The notes: a model not told the origin generated them from the sequence alone. A stretch of DNA of 46,692 bases from Thermoplasmata archaeon (GCA_022750415.1 JAKIVT010000005.1:1-46692), one strand, 5' to 3'. Counted from the first letter of the stretch, positions 31,064 through 41,410 are shown. Numbers and translations: made by a program.

Positions 31064-34000
31064 CTAAGAGCCGCCCGGCGCGCGGTCGTCGCCCTCCTCG
31101 GTTTCCGACTCGGCCGTGGAATCCCCGGAATTCAGGGGGCCCCGGCGCCACCGAGATCCAACGACGGCCCCGAGGGTCAGGCCGACGACGAGAAGCGCGA
31201 TCAGGAGACCGAGCGCCGGGAGCTCCCCGGCATTCGCGGCGCCGTGCATCGACGGTGCCGGGGCGGGAACGAAGGTGGCAGTCTCGTTCGTGGGACCGGA
31301 CACCACGACAGAGCCGCCCGCATTCGGGCCCGTATACGGGGACGCTCCGCCGTTCCCCGACCCGTTCCAGCCGACGAATTGGTAACCTGCCGCCGGTATC
31401 GCGCTCAACGTCACCCGATCGCCGGTGGCCACCCAGGTCCTCCCGACTCCGGTCACGGTTCCGCCGACGCTGGCGGTCACAACAAGGGCACACTGCTCGG
31501 TGAACGTGATGTCCACCGTCCCATCGGCCTCGACGGTGACCGGGATCGGGTTCGAACCGTTCGCCACGTAGCGGATCCCCGGTTCGATGTAGACGGCGGG
31601 CACGACCAGGACGCTCGTACCGTTGAGCCCCGAGAGGTTCAGAGTCGTTCGCGGGCCGGTCGCGCTCGTGGTTCCCCCGGCGACGCTCACACTCCAGGCC
31701 AGCCCCCTGGGCAGCCCACTCTCCGTCACCCCGAGGGAGAAGACGGCGGCGGGGGGGAACTCCCGGTAGGCGAAGGTGGCCGTCTCCCAGGTCGGGCCGA
31801 GTACCGTGACGGTGACCGCCACCGTCGTCGCCGAGACGGTTCCCGGGCCGCTCGCGTTCCAGCCGGTAAAGGCGTAGTGGTAGGCGGGACTCGCCGTCAG
31901 CTCGACCACCGACCCGCTGCCCTCCCAGGTCGACCCGAGTGCCGTCGACGGCGTGACGGACCCTCCCGCGCCGCTCGCGACCGTGAGGACGTACTCGGTC
32001 TCGTAGCTCACGGTAACCGTGCCGTCGGCCGAAATGTTGAGCATGCCCCCGACGGCAGGTCCGAAGGAGGAGATCCAGGACTTCGGCACCCAGCGGGTCC
32101 CGTTCGAGGCGTTCGCGTAGACGGTCGCCGGGACGAACCGGTACGAGCCGTTCGGAACTCCGCCGACGATGAGGGACGCCCCTGATCCGGTGTGGGACGT
32201 CGTCCCTAGGGTAAACGTGAGCGCGACGCCGGAGGGTAGGCCGACCCCGGTGACGGTGACGTTCCACACCGGCAACGGGTCCGGCCGGAACGTCGCGAGT
32301 TCGGTCACGGGGGCGGTCGGAGAGATCGTGGTCGCGGCGTCATGCTCCTGGAGGGCCGTCGACGACCCGGCGCCCGCCCCCGTCCACTCGAGGAACCGGA
32401 ACTTGGGCGAGGCGGTGGCGTTGATCGTGACGTTCGCGCCGGATTCGACCCACCGGCTGGAGGGACTCACGATGCCCCCGGTGCTGGCTGCGACCGTCAA
32501 CCAGAACATCGGTAGGTAGCCGATCACCACGCTCGCGGAGCCGTTGAAGTAGGCGACGGGCGAGTTGGGCGCCGTAAAGTTCGTGGTGTTCACCCAGGTC
32601 GTGTTTTCCATGAATTCGAGGACCGAGACCGAGGCGGCGTAGTACGCCACCCCCTCCTCGGTGTAGACGAACGAGCCGTTCAACGTGTACCGCGCCCCAC
32701 CGGTGACCGTCAGCGGGAGGCTCCCGTTGGTGACCGCGAACGAGGTCGACCCGACGTCGGCGGTCCAAGCGGTCCCATTGGGCAATCCAGACGCGCTGAA
32801 GTTCGCGACGAACGTCGTCATCGCCGGGTTCGCGAGCGTGTAGGTCACGTTCACCAAGGTCTGCGTCGGCTCCTTCACGGGCGACCCCGGCGTGGACGTC
32901 GGGATCCACTCGGAACCCGTCACGGCCGGTACAGTCCACACGGTGTACTGCGCCGCGTTCTGGCCGGTCGTGACGTTGAGCCACGGGATCGTGGCGGTCG
33001 CGCTGTGGGTGCCTTGCGCGGTTCCATTCGCGGTGACCGTGACGCCCCACGCCGTCCCCGCGGGGAGGCCGGTCTCGAAGAAGGTGAGCGGATAGGCGTA
33101 CGGCCCGACACAGGAGAGGACCCCCAACATTCCGACGCAGTTGCCGTTGTCGATGAAGTTGGCTGTTTCTTGGACCGGGGAGGAGCCGACGGTAAAGGTG
33201 ACGTTCGTGGCGTTCGTGCTGACGGAACCGATTCCGGTGCCGGTCCAGGAGACCCAGGTCAGGTTATCGTACGTGCAGTTGATGACGCACGAGATCGACT
33301 GCGGCGCCACCACGAGCCGGAACGGGGTGTTGACGCCGACCCAGAACGTCCCGGGGAGCGGGGCCATCTGGTACGTGGATTTGCTGAGCCCGGGCGTGAG
33401 GTTCAGCGGGGTAATCGGCGGATTCAGGGTGACGGTGACCTCGACGAATTCCTGGAACGTGAAGTCGAGGGTCATGCTCGAGGGGAACGTCGCCGGCGGG
33501 AATGGATTCGTCGCCGACGGCACCGGCTGCCACGCCACGCCGTACGATAGGTTCAGCCACGCCACGGCCCAGGCGATTGGCTCGGTGGTCGGAACTCCGG
33601 AGATGACCAAGTCGGTGCCGGCCGGGGCGTTGCGCTCGTTGCCGAGGATGTCGGCCGACCAGTTGTACGACGCTGTCAAGTTGGTCTCGTGGAGCGTGAG
33701 CGAAACGCCGGCTCCCGCGAACATCGAGGAAATGACGACCGTCGTGTTCGGTTCGACGAACGCCGGATTTGCGAACCGGCAGACCGGTCCCCCGGAGGCG
33801 AGCGGGCACGCCGAGTTCGTCCAGGCGAAGAACATCGCCCCCGACGGAGCGGTCGTCGCCGTCTCGTACTCCCCCATATAGGCGCTATCGAGCGCGAGGG
33901 TCGGGAAGGCCGAGAGGACGACCGGCCCGTTCCACGACGCGCCGTTGTCGGTCGAGTTGAAGTACACCTGTTCGTAGGCCCCGCAGTAGGGGGTCCCCGA

Positions 34001-35644
34001 GACCGCCCCGCAACTCGAATCGTTGAACAGTTCCGAGGTGACCGCGACGGTCCCGTTGGGGTCGACCGCGATCGCGGGGTAGTACTCCGGGCTCAGGGTC
34101 CCATTGTACGGGTCGGTGAGGTTGCCGACCTCCTCCGGCTGGGACCAGGTCGCTCCGCCGTTGGAGGAGTTCTGGAACACCGTGGAATCGACCGCCAGCC
34201 CCGCCTGACACGTCGGGGGTCCGACGGCGCTCGGGGTGCAGAAGCTGCCGATCGCTTCGGAGCTGTACACAAGGTCCAGTTGGCCCGCGACCCCATCGTA
34301 GGCCAGCTGGGGGTGGATTCCGACGAACGGGCTCGCCCCGTACCCTCCGGATCCGGACGTCATGTCGAACGGCTCGTTGGTCGCCGCGTAGTGCACGGTC
34401 CAGGTCCCGTTCCCTCCGGTGGCGTTCGCGACGACGACGTCCTGCGTGTCCGTCCCTCCGGTGCAGCCCGACGCCTCGCAGAAGGTGAGGGGGCCGGAGA
34501 GCCCCGTCGCGTAGGCCACGTAGACCTGCCCGTTTGGGGCGGCGAGAACGTACGGGTTCACGGAGAAGTTCGAGGGGAGGCCGCCGACCGGGACTCCCCC
34601 GTCCCCGACCGTCGGGAAGTTGACGGGAGCCCCCCAGGTGGCGCCGCCGTCCGTGGAGGAGATCAGGTGGACGCCGGCGGAGTACGGGTTCGTACTGAGG
34701 CAGCCGTTCGCGTCCGAGATGTTCTCATAGACGAGGTAGACCGACGTGCCAGACGCCGAGATCCATGGGTGGTAGAGCGGCGAGCCGACCGCGAGGCCGC
34801 ACAGGTCCTCTTCGGCGCTGGCGTTGAACGTCTGGTTGAGCACGTGCGGGGCCGTCCAGGTGGAGCCGCCGTTGTAGCTCTCTTGGACGACCAGCGCCGA
34901 GTTCTCCATGTCGTACGGGAAGATGCGGGGAACGACCGGGTCGGAGCAAAGGAAGAAGATCACCGTGCATCGCGAGACGTTGAACTCGGCGTAGGTGAGA
35001 ACAAATGTACCGTTCGATAGGCTCGTGAGCGATGGCTGCCACGCGTCGGTGAGGTTCGCCGCCTCGCTGCAGTTCTCATTGCCGAGGTATTGGATGGAGG
35101 ACCATGTCGCGCCTCCGTTCGTGGACGACTGGAAGGCCACGTCGACCATCGTGTTGTTCGTGAGATTGAACACCTTCGCACAGTGGGAGTAGTTCGTGAA
35201 CGCCGTGAAGGCTACCCCCATCGTTCCGCCTGACGTCACGTTGACCGACGGGTCGAAGGTCGCGTTCGGACACGTCCCGGTGGAAAACAGCGAGAGGGTT
35301 GGGAAGCACGACCGGTTCGAGGGGCGGACCGCGGAGAGATTCGCGTTGTTGAAGAACGCGCCGCGTCCGCTTGCCACCGGTCCGCTGGCCGGCGCACTCG
35401 CGAGCTTGACACCGCTGGAGCTGGAAGCGGGGGCGAGCGACGCGGAGGAAACGGAGATCCTCGCATTCGTTCCTCCCGAAGGACTGCGGGGTCCGGAGAC
35501 CGGGGATTCCGCCGCCGGATGGAGGGACAGGCCGTAGATCACCACCGCCGAACTCAGGAGCAGGGCGACGACCGCGAGCGCGGCCAGTCCGGTCCGAAGT
35601 CCGCGCGACCTTCGCGCGGAATCCAGCCGCTTCTCGGGACTCAT
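31064..35644 (-). CDS. Giant membrane-anchored Asp-box/Ig-like surface protein (1526 aa)
   Basis: An exported 1526-residue protein. A basic N-terminus and hydrophobic helix 'LRTGLAALAVVALLLSSAVV' form the signal or anchor. About residues 110-650 contain five Asp-box motifs ('STNGGATW', 'SYNGGSTW', 'STDGGATW', 'SSNGGATW', 'STDNGASW'), pointing to a sialidase-like beta-propeller. The rest alternates Ig-like units starting 'GLPxGxxW' with InlB-B-like repeats such as 'YQFVGWNGSGNGGASPYTGP'. A C-terminal helix 'LPALGLLIALLVVGLTLGAV' and an acidic tail anchor it. N-glycosylation sequons are very frequent. ATG 35644 has a 'ggagga' ribosome-binding site and overlaps the upstream stop (ATGA). Enzyme activity is not assured; adhesion is equally likely. 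Confidence 0.85.
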   Translation of the reverse strand: MSPEKRLDSARRSRGLRTGLAALAVVALLLSSAVVIYGLSLHPAAESPVSGPRSPSGGTNARISVSSASLAPASSSSGVKLASAPASGPVASGRGAFFNNANLSAVRPSNRSCFPTLSLFSTGTCPNATFDPSVNVTSGGTMGVAFTAFTNYSHCAKVFNLTNNTMVDVAFQSSTNGGATWSSIQYLGNENCSEAANLTDAWQPSLTSLSNGTFVLTYAEFNVSRCTVIFFLCSDPVVPRIFPYDMENSALVVQESYNGGSTWTAPHVLNQTFNASAEEDLCGLAVGSPLYHPWISASGTSVYLVYENISDANGCLSTNPYSAGVHLISSTDGGATWGAPVNFPTVGDGGVPVGGLPSNFSVNPYVLAAPNGQVYVAYATGLSGPLTFCEASGCTGGTDTQDVVVANATGGNGTWTVHYAATNEPFDMTSGSGGYGASPFVGIHPQLAYDGVAGQLDLVYSSEAIGSFCTPSAVGPPTCQAGLAVDSTVFQNSSNGGATWSQPEEVGNLTDPYNGTLSPEYYPAIAVDPNGTVAVTSELFNDSSCGAVSGTPYCGAYEQVYFNSTDNGASWNGPVVLSAFPTLALDSAYMGEYETATTAPSGAMFFAWTNSACPLASGGPVCRFANPAFVEPNTTVVISSMFAGAGVSLTLHETNLTASYNWSADILGNERNAPAGTDLVISGVPTTEPIAWAVAWLNLSYGVAWQPVPSATNPFPPATFPSSMTLDFTFQEFVEVTVTLNPPITPLNLTPGLSKSTYQMAPLPGTFWVGVNTPFRLVVAPQSISCVINCTYDNLTWVSWTGTGIGSVSTNATNVTFTVGSSPVQETANFIDNGNCVGMLGVLSCVGPYAYPLTFFETGLPAGTAWGVTVTANGTAQGTHSATATIPWLNVTTGQNAAQYTVWTVPAVTGSEWIPTSTPGSPVKEPTQTLVNVTYTLANPAMTTFVANFSASGLPNGTAWTADVGSTSFAVTNGSLPLTVTGGARYTLNGSFVYTEEGVAYYAASVSVLEFMENTTWVNTTNFTAPNSPVAYFNGSASVVIGYLPMFWLTVAASTGGIVSPSSRWVESGANVTINATASPKFRFLEWTGAGAGSSTALQEHDAATTISPTAPVTELATFRPDPLPVWNVTVTGVGLPSGVALTFTLGTTSHTGSGASLIVGGVPNGSYRFVPATVYANASNGTRWVPKSWISSFGPAVGGMLNISADGTVTVSYETEYVLTVASGAGGSVTPSTALGSTWEGSGSVVELTASPAYHYAFTGWNASGPGTVSATTVAVTVTVLGPTWETATFAYREFPPAAVFSLGVTESGLPRGLAWSVSVAGGTTSATGPRTTLNLSGLNGTSVLVVPAVYIEPGIRYVANGSNPIPVTVEADGTVDITFTEQCALVVTASVGGTVTGVGRTWVATGDRVTLSAIPAAGYQFVGWNGSGNGGASPYTGPNAGGSVVVSGPTNETATFVPAPAPSMHGAANAGELPALGLLIALLVVGLTLGAVVGSRWRRGPLNSGDSTAESETEEGDDRAPGGS

Positions 35645-38600
35645 CGGTCCTCCTCTCCCGATGTGGACGAACCTCGTGGACCCGATGGAGCCCTGCGGAG
35701 TCGGAACACGAGGTAGCCGACCACGAGCCCGGCGAGGAGGCCGACCCCACCCAGGACGGCCCAGGTTGAGACATTGGACCAGAAACCCGTGGCCGTCGTC
35801 GTGCCGGAGACCGTCGGATGGAAGGTGGCAAATTCGGAGAGGGGCGCCCCGACCGTCGCGTTGACGGCGGACTGGTTCCCCGAGTAGCTCCCGGATCCGT
35901 TCCCAGTCCATGTCGCGAACACTTCGCCGAAGTTCGGTACGGCAACCAGGTGGAGGGGCGCGCCGCTCGGATACCACCCGCTCAGAGGGGACTCGGAACC
36001 GCCTGCGGAGCCTCCGATGGCCACCCAGTACGACGGGGGGGCGAACACGACCGACTTGCTCGTGTTCTGGGTGACCGGGAGTGAAAATGTTGCCAAGGTG
36101 GGGCTCCACCTCGTCAGGTCGTCTACGGAGGTGGCGACCCCGACGGCGACCTGGTAGGTGTTCGGAGCCAGGCCGGAGACGTTGATGTCCCGTCCGACGG
36201 CCGAGTACCCCGTGCCATTGACGGTGAGCCCCCAGTTGGTTCCCGCCACGTAACTGTCGGCCCACGTGAACTCGACCGAGTAGGTCGGGTGGTGGACCGG
36301 TAGCACGGGGACAAAGGTGGCGAGCTCGGTCACCGGTCCGCCGATCGATAGCATCGAGGTGGGAGCCGTCCCGGTATAGCTGCCGGTTCCGGTTCCGGTC
36401 CATCCGACGAACACATCCCCGAACGACGCGGACTCGCGGAGCTGGACGTTGTCCGACGCGTTTGCCCAGAGCGAGTGAGCGGAGATCGCCGCCCGGTCGG
36501 AGACGTACGCCGAACCCCCGAGGGTGGTGGAGAGGGAGACCAGGTACTGCGGAGCGAACGTGAGTGGTTCGATGGTTCCTCCGTTCGTGCAGAACTGAAT
36601 GGGCGGATTGACCGCGTCGTACCGGGTGGAGCCGATGGTCGTGTTGTACGCGACCCCGACGCTGACGAAGTACTGTCCCGCCGTTCCGGCGGCACACGAC
36701 AACAGGTTGGAGACCGTAAGGGAGGTCGAATTCGAGGAGTAACCGACGCCGTTCAGGTCGACCGTCCACCAGGAGCCGGAGGGGATCCCGGCCTCATCGA
36801 ACGTGACGTTGAACCGGCTCGCCGGCAGGGGGAAGAAGCTCGCCGTCTCGGTGATCGGGCCTCCGACGGTCAGAGACGCCGTGAGATTCGGTCCGGTGTA
36901 GGACCCGGCTCCGGTCCCCGTCCACCCGCCAAAGGAGTCCGCGCTCCCCGGTGTCGCGTTGAACGACGCGGCCGACCCGGCGGCGAACCAATGGCTCCCG
37001 AACCCCGAAGCGAATCCGCCGAGGCCCGCGATAACGTCGACCCGGTAGGCTGGGGTGTACGAGAGGTTCACCGTTTGGCCGACCACGACGGAGAGCGTGG
37101 GCCCGACCGCCACCGGGGTGAATCCGACCGACCCGTTCGCGGCGACGGCGGCGCCCGGGGACCACGGGAACGTTCCCGGTCGGGTCGTGACGTTGAGCCA
37201 CGGCATCGAGGTGCTGTACGCCGTCCCGTTGAAATCCACCGACCACACGGTGCCGAACCCGAGCCCCGGCGCGTAGAACGTCACCGTTCCCGAAGGGGCC
37301 GCAACATCGACGAATGCGAAGTCGAACCGGACCGTTGGTTCCGCCGGCACGACGACCGTATCCGACCCGCTCGCCACCGCTCCGAAGTACTCCCACCCCG
37401 GCGTCGAGGAGTTGGCCGTGATGCCCGACACCGTGTACCCGCCGGTGGGGATCCCCGGAACGTACGTCCAGTTCGAGGAGGGCGAACTGTAGTTGGTGCC
37501 CGCGAAGGCGAAGGAGTACCGCGAAGTGGGCGGGAGCCCGGTCGCCTGGAACCCTTCGGTGTAGACCCCGTACGATCCCGCCCAGCCCGTCTCGTTCACC
37601 GGTCCGCCCATCGTGACGTTGATTTCGGTTCCCCCGCCCGTGTAACTTCCCACGCCGCTCCCGTTCCAGTACGTGATCGGCGGGTCGGAGCCCCCCTGGA
37701 ACGTCTCGGTGACCCCGGCGGGGAAGTACCACGGGAAGGACGGGCCGGAGTATGTGGCCCCGTTGAAGCATTCGACGAAGTAGAATTGGCCGCCGATGAA
37801 CGCTCGAATCTGCTCGACGTTGGTGGTCAGCGTCGGTTGGACCCAGAACTGAAGGCCGTACTCGATCGTGAAGTTGGCCTCCGCGACCGTCGGTCCGACG
37901 AATTCGTACGGCGACCGAATCGAGAGCGAGTCCGTGAAGATCGCCCGGTAGATGCTCACCGACAGGGCGAGAAGCCCGACCGGAATCGCGACGTGGAGGG
38001 GAACGTTGGAAATCCGGATCGAGGACTGGTTGGTCGTCAGGTTGAGGCCGTCGAAGGCGATCCCCCAGACCGACCCGGCAGTGAGGTTGTGCTCGTCGAA
38101 AGTCACCACGGCCGTCGGCCCGGTGTAGACGGAGGCGATCGAGACGTTCGTGTAGTACTCGGAGGAGTACAGGAACGGGGGCCCCGTCGAAGAGAACGAG
38201 GAGGTCGACTCACTCGGTAACGTCGTCGCGGTGACCGGGGTTCCCCCCGCGGAGATCGCGATGGAAGACTCCCATCCCTGGTAGTCGTTCGCGATGTACG
38301 ACGGCGTGAGGTACGTGGCAACCGCCGTCAGGTTCGCGACCCAGGCGGCGCCGTTGGCGGAGCTCGCCACCCAGGAGCTGACCGTACCGACAAAGTCGGG
38401 GCATCCCGAGCTCGAAAAACAGTACGTCTCGTTCAGCCACACGTAGGCGATGTACGCCGTGCCTCCGGCGACGGCGACCGCGGGCGAGTAGTAGTTGTCG
38501 GCGTTTCCGGCCGCGAAATCTGCGGCCACCGTCGCATTGGTCCAAGTCGCCCCGCCGTTCGTCGAGTGGGCGGCGAAAACGCCCGTGTCTTGCCAGTCGG

Positions 38601-39921
38601 CGTAGGCAGCGGCGGCGGATTTGTAGAACGTCCCGGAGTACGCGACGAACACGCCGTGCCCGGAGGCGTCGTACGCGATCGACGTCTGCGGAGTCGCCAT
38701 CCACGGGTAGGAATACCCGGAGTAGTACGCGTCGGAATAATCCGGGTACGCATACGACTCCCCGGTCCAGTTCCCGGCGACGGTCGGACCCGCCCAAGTG
38801 GTCCCGTTTCCGGTCGAGGTCGCCACCACGATCTGCTCCCCGTACGTCGAGTACGGAGACAGGGCGACCCGGCAGGACAGCAGGCAACTTCGGTTCGTTG
38901 CGTAGGCAACCGCGAGCGCGCCGGTCCGGTTGACGGCGACGCTGGGGGCGCTCGACCAGTTCGCCATCGTGGCGTTCCATCCGGGAAGTACCACCGGCGC
39001 GCCCCACGTCGCCCCCGAGTCGTTCGAGACCACCAGTTCGACCGCGAGCGCCGGGAACGGTCCGAGCCCATTTCCTCCGGGGTAGCTCGCCGTGCCGTTG
39101 TCCGTGCTCACATACACGATGTAGATCGTGTTGCCGAACACCGCCATCTGCGGACGCACCGCGGCCGTGACGTTGGGAACGACCGAGACGTTGCTCCAGG
39201 TTGTCCCACCATTCCCGGACTGGACGAAGGCCAGGGCGTCCCCGACCGGGGCACTCCAGTCCGGCGGGAAGTACGGCTGCGACCCGAAGGTCCCGCTCGA
39301 GTTGATCGTCTGGTTGGAGAGGATGTAGGCGCCGTCCACGACTCCCGCCGTTCCGGCCGCGAACGTCGGCTCCGACGCGGAGGGCCAACGGCAGGAAGGG
39401 CTGCCGAGCAAGGTGGGCGCGCCCCAGACCGAGGCGTTCGATAGGGACAAGGCCCACGCAACGGTCGTGGCGGTCCACGACGTCAGATTCGTGGAGTTTC
39501 CACTCGCATTGCAGAGCGGCCCCACCGTCGTGTAGAGGGAGTAGCCCACCCCGAAGTGACCGGAGGCCAACCGCACGATTGAGGGGTTCTGGGTCTGCGG
39601 GTAGCAGGTGGATTGGATCACGAAGCCGTAGTTGTTCGTCAAGCAAGGGGTGTTGGTCGAATTCGCCGGGGCGAGGTCGGTCGAGGAGTACGTCGTCCCC
39701 AGTGTCACGTTCAGGCCGCCGCCGGGAAGCGCCGCGGGTACGGGAGCCACGGGGGGCGAAACGGGCACCGGCAGATACCGCGGGAGGCCCGTCGGCCCCG
39801 GTCCGGCAATCGTGGTCGCTCCCGAGAGCGGAAGCGCGGTGACCAACAGCCCCGCGACCACCGCCAGAATCAGAACACCTCGTGTCGGGGAGCGGCCTCT
39901 CTCCTCGGCCGCGATGTCCAT
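35641..39921 (-). CDS. Giant membrane-anchored Asp-box/Ig-like surface protein (1426 aa)
   Basis: A 1426-residue exported protein related in design to the one encoded downstream. The signal segment is 'RGVLILAVVAGLLVTALPLS'. Asp-box-like motifs ('SGNGGTTW', 'SNDSGATW', 'STGNGTTW', 'STNGGATW', and a degenerate 'SSANGAAW') span about residues 150-500, consistent with a beta-propeller. Then come Ig-like 'GLPPTSRYSFAFAGTNYSS' units and InlB-B-like repeats with 'FGGWTGTGAGSYTGPN' and 'FVGWTGTGTGSYTGT'. A C-terminal helix 'WAVLGGVGLLAGLVVGYLVF' and a short basic/acidic tail end it. The start at ATG 39921 is leaderless, judged from the TATA element 26 bases upstream; the track's longer N-terminus is Arg/Gly-rich noise. 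Confidence 0.85.
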   Translation of the reverse strand: MDIAAEERGRSPTRGVLILAVVAGLLVTALPLSGATTIAGPGPTGLPRYLPVPVSPPVAPVPAALPGGGLNVTLGTTYSSTDLAPANSTNTPCLTNNYGFVIQSTCYPQTQNPSIVRLASGHFGVGYSLYTTVGPLCNASGNSTNLTSWTATTVAWALSLSNASVWGAPTLLGSPSCRWPSASEPTFAAGTAGVVDGAYILSNQTINSSGTFGSQPYFPPDWSAPVGDALAFVQSGNGGTTWSNVSVVPNVTAAVRPQMAVFGNTIYIVYVSTDNGTASYPGGNGLGPFPALAVELVVSNDSGATWGAPVVLPGWNATMANWSSAPSVAVNRTGALAVAYATNRSCLLSCRVALSPYSTYGEQIVVATSTGNGTTWAGPTVAGNWTGESYAYPDYSDAYYSGYSYPWMATPQTSIAYDASGHGVFVAYSGTFYKSAAAAYADWQDTGVFAAHSTNGGATWTNATVAADFAAGNADNYYSPAVAVAGGTAYIAYVWLNETYCFSSSGCPDFVGTVSSWVASSANGAAWVANLTAVATYLTPSYIANDYQGWESSIAISAGGTPVTATTLPSESTSSFSSTGPPFLYSSEYYTNVSIASVYTGPTAVVTFDEHNLTAGSVWGIAFDGLNLTTNQSSIRISNVPLHVAIPVGLLALSVSIYRAIFTDSLSIRSPYEFVGPTVAEANFTIEYGLQFWVQPTLTTNVEQIRAFIGGQFYFVECFNGATYSGPSFPWYFPAGVTETFQGGSDPPITYWNGSGVGSYTGGGTEINVTMGGPVNETGWAGSYGVYTEGFQATGLPPTSRYSFAFAGTNYSSPSSNWTYVPGIPTGGYTVSGITANSSTPGWEYFGAVASGSDTVVVPAEPTVRFDFAFVDVAAPSGTVTFYAPGLGFGTVWSVDFNGTAYSTSMPWLNVTTRPGTFPWSPGAAVAANGSVGFTPVAVGPTLSVVVGQTVNLSYTPAYRVDVIAGLGGFASGFGSHWFAAGSAASFNATPGSADSFGGWTGTGAGSYTGPNLTASLTVGGPITETASFFPLPASRFNVTFDEAGIPSGSWWTVDLNGVGYSSNSTSLTVSNLLSCAAGTAGQYFVSVGVAYNTTIGSTRYDAVNPPIQFCTNGGTIEPLTFAPQYLVSLSTTLGGSAYVSDRAAISAHSLWANASDNVQLRESASFGDVFVGWTGTGTGSYTGTAPTSMLSIGGPVTELATFVPVLPVHHPTYSVEFTWADSYVAGTNWGLTVNGTGYSAVGRDINVSGLAPNTYQVAVGVATSVDDLTRWSPTLATFSLPVTQNTSKSVVFAPPSYWVAIGGSAGGSESPLSGWYPSGAPLHLVAVPNFGEVFATWTGNGSGSYSGNQSAVNATVGAPLSEFATFHPTVSGTTTATGFWSNVSTWAVLGGVGLLAGLVVGYLVFRLRRAPSGPRGSSTSGEEDR

Positions 39922-39942
39922 GCCTTCCGGGAAGCTTCGGCC

Positions 39943-39950
39943 CGTTAAGC
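39943..39950 (-). promoter_or_regulatory. TATA-like element for the giant surface-protein operon
   Basis: The minus strand reads 'gcttaacg', centred about 26 bases before ATG 39921, predicting a leaderless transcript covering both giant genes. Confidence 0.5.
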
Positions 39951-40057
39951 GTCGCTGGCACCCTTCCATACCCGAGAGGGTGGGGACGGAACGGCCCCCC
40001 GGCCCAGCTCGGCCCGCGAGTCGGGCGCCTTTCGCTCCGCCCGGCTCGGTGGGAGGA

Positions 40058-40077
40058 GGCGCCCGGGAACGGGCGCC
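40058..40077. terminator. GC-rich hairpin after the methyltransferase gene
   Basis: 'ggcgccc'-6 bases-'gggcgcc' is a perfect inverted repeat immediately after the methyltransferase stop, in the gap before the giant-protein promoter. It is a possible transcript end; no T-run follows. Confidence 0.3.
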
Positions 40078-40079
40078 GG

Positions 40080-41153
40080 TTAGGTCAGCCGGCCCTCGAA
40101 CACACGGTTGAACGGGGTCTCGGTGGCCCGTCGGAAGCTGTGAAATCCCACGCCGACCGCGAGCTCTCGCAAGACCGAATCCGGAGTTTGCGCGCCGAGG
40201 GACATTCCGCCTTCCTGGGACATGGCCGCGGGAACGCAGAGGCTGACGGACGCATTGTAAAAGATCCGTCCGACCGGATTCACGTTCTCCGTGAGCTTCT
40301 CGCTCGCCATCGGTTCGACGACCATCCAGCTCCCGTCGGGCTTGAGCGACGACCGGACGTGGGTGGCCGCCCCCTTCGGGTCGCACATGTCGTGGAGGCA
40401 ATCGAAGAACGCCACCAGGTCGTAGCCGGTCCCCGGGTACGACTGCGCCGCGGCGACCTGGAACTCGACGGAGTGTTCGACCCCGGCCTTCTTCGCCTCC
40501 GCGCGGGCCCCCTCGATCGAAGCCTCGTGGTAGTCGAAGCCGACGAAGTGGCTCTTCGGGAACGCCTTGGCCATCACGATGGTCGACGCCCCACGGCCGC
40601 ATCCGACGTCGGCCACCTTCGCCCCTCGCTCGAGCTTCGCCACCATTCCAGTGAGCGCGGGAATCCAGCTCGGGACCAAGTTGGCGACGTACCCGGGCCG
40701 GAAGAACTTCTCCGTGCCGACAAACAGGTCGGGGCTGTGCTCGTGCCAGCCGACACCCTTTCCGGTCCGGAACGCCTCGAGGACCCGGGGTTCGTCCTTG
40801 TAGGCGGCCGCCGCGATGTAGAACGCGCCGGGGAGGTACGCCGGGCTCGCTTCGTCCGCGAGGGTGAACTCCTGCTCGGGGGTGAGGTAGAAGGTCTTCC
40901 CGTCCGGTTGCACGCTGACGTACCCCGAGGCGGCTTGGCCGGCAAGCCACTCGCGGACGCAACGTTCGTCGGTCCCCGTCCCCTTCGCGAGCTCATGCGA
41001 GGTTTTACCGGACCCCCCGGCGAGCCCCTTGTACAATCCGAGCTTCGCGCCGATGAGGATGGTCGGACCGTGAAAGTTGGCACCGAGGTCCAGAACGAAC
41101 CGCCCGACGAACTCGTTCAGTTTGGTGGGGTCGACCGCTCGTTGCTCGCTCAT
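40080..41153 (-). CDS. Class I SAM-dependent methyltransferase with N-terminal winged helix
   Basis: A 357-residue methyltransferase of the type with an N-terminal winged-helix dimerisation domain (Rv2258c-like). The N-terminal domain is 'GAKLGLYKGLAGGSGKTSHE' and 'EWLAGQAASGYVSVQPDGKT'. SAM-binding motif I is 'AKVADVGCGRGASTIVMAKA' near residue 175. 'HFVGFDYHEASIEGARAEAK' and 'YDLVAFFDCLHDMCDPKGAA' follow. A small-molecule or protein substrate is possible. The track's extra 93 N-terminal residues are rejected because ATG 41153 gives the normal family N-terminus. It is divergent from the 7-TM gene. Confidence 0.88.
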   Translation of the reverse strand: MSEQRAVDPTKLNEFVGRFVLDLGANFHGPTILIGAKLGLYKGLAGGSGKTSHELAKGTGTDERCVREWLAGQAASGYVSVQPDGKTFYLTPEQEFTLADEASPAYLPGAFYIAAAAYKDEPRVLEAFRTGKGVGWHEHSPDLFVGTEKFFRPGYVANLVPSWIPALTGMVAKLERGAKVADVGCGRGASTIVMAKAFPKSHFVGFDYHEASIEGARAEAKKAGVEHSVEFQVAAAQSYPGTGYDLVAFFDCLHDMCDPKGAATHVRSSLKPDGSWMVVEPMASEKLTENVNPVGRIFYNASVSLCVPAAMSQEGGMSLGAQTPDSVLRELAVGVGFHSFRRATETPFNRVFEGRLT

Positions 41154-41410
41154 GTTCCAACCCGGCGACCGCCTCCGGCCACCGTGTCGGGCCATCCCGA
41201 CCCACGGTAAGATGGTTCCGGCGACCTGGGTCGATGGAAACGGCACCCGAGGGGTCGACCGCGGGGAATCCCCGCGAACTCCTCGCCTTCCCTCTCCGCC
41301 TGCTCGGGCCACCCTGGGCCGTACGACGGGTTCGCTTCCAATTCGGACGAGTACGAACTCACGACGTATGACCCCCAGTGGAGTCGCGCAGCCGTTTCGA
41401 GGACGCTCCG

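Noticed and set aside
35645-36769. N-terminal extension giving a 1901-residue giant ORF
   Set aside because: The extension overlaps the other giant gene out of frame. ATG 35644 has a signal segment, a ribbon-free clean N-terminus, a ribosome-binding site and an ATGA overlap.
39922-40962. N-terminal extension giving a 1773-residue giant ORF
   Set aside because: It overlaps the methyltransferase gene out of frame; a signal peptide starts at 39921 with a TATA element at leaderless distance.
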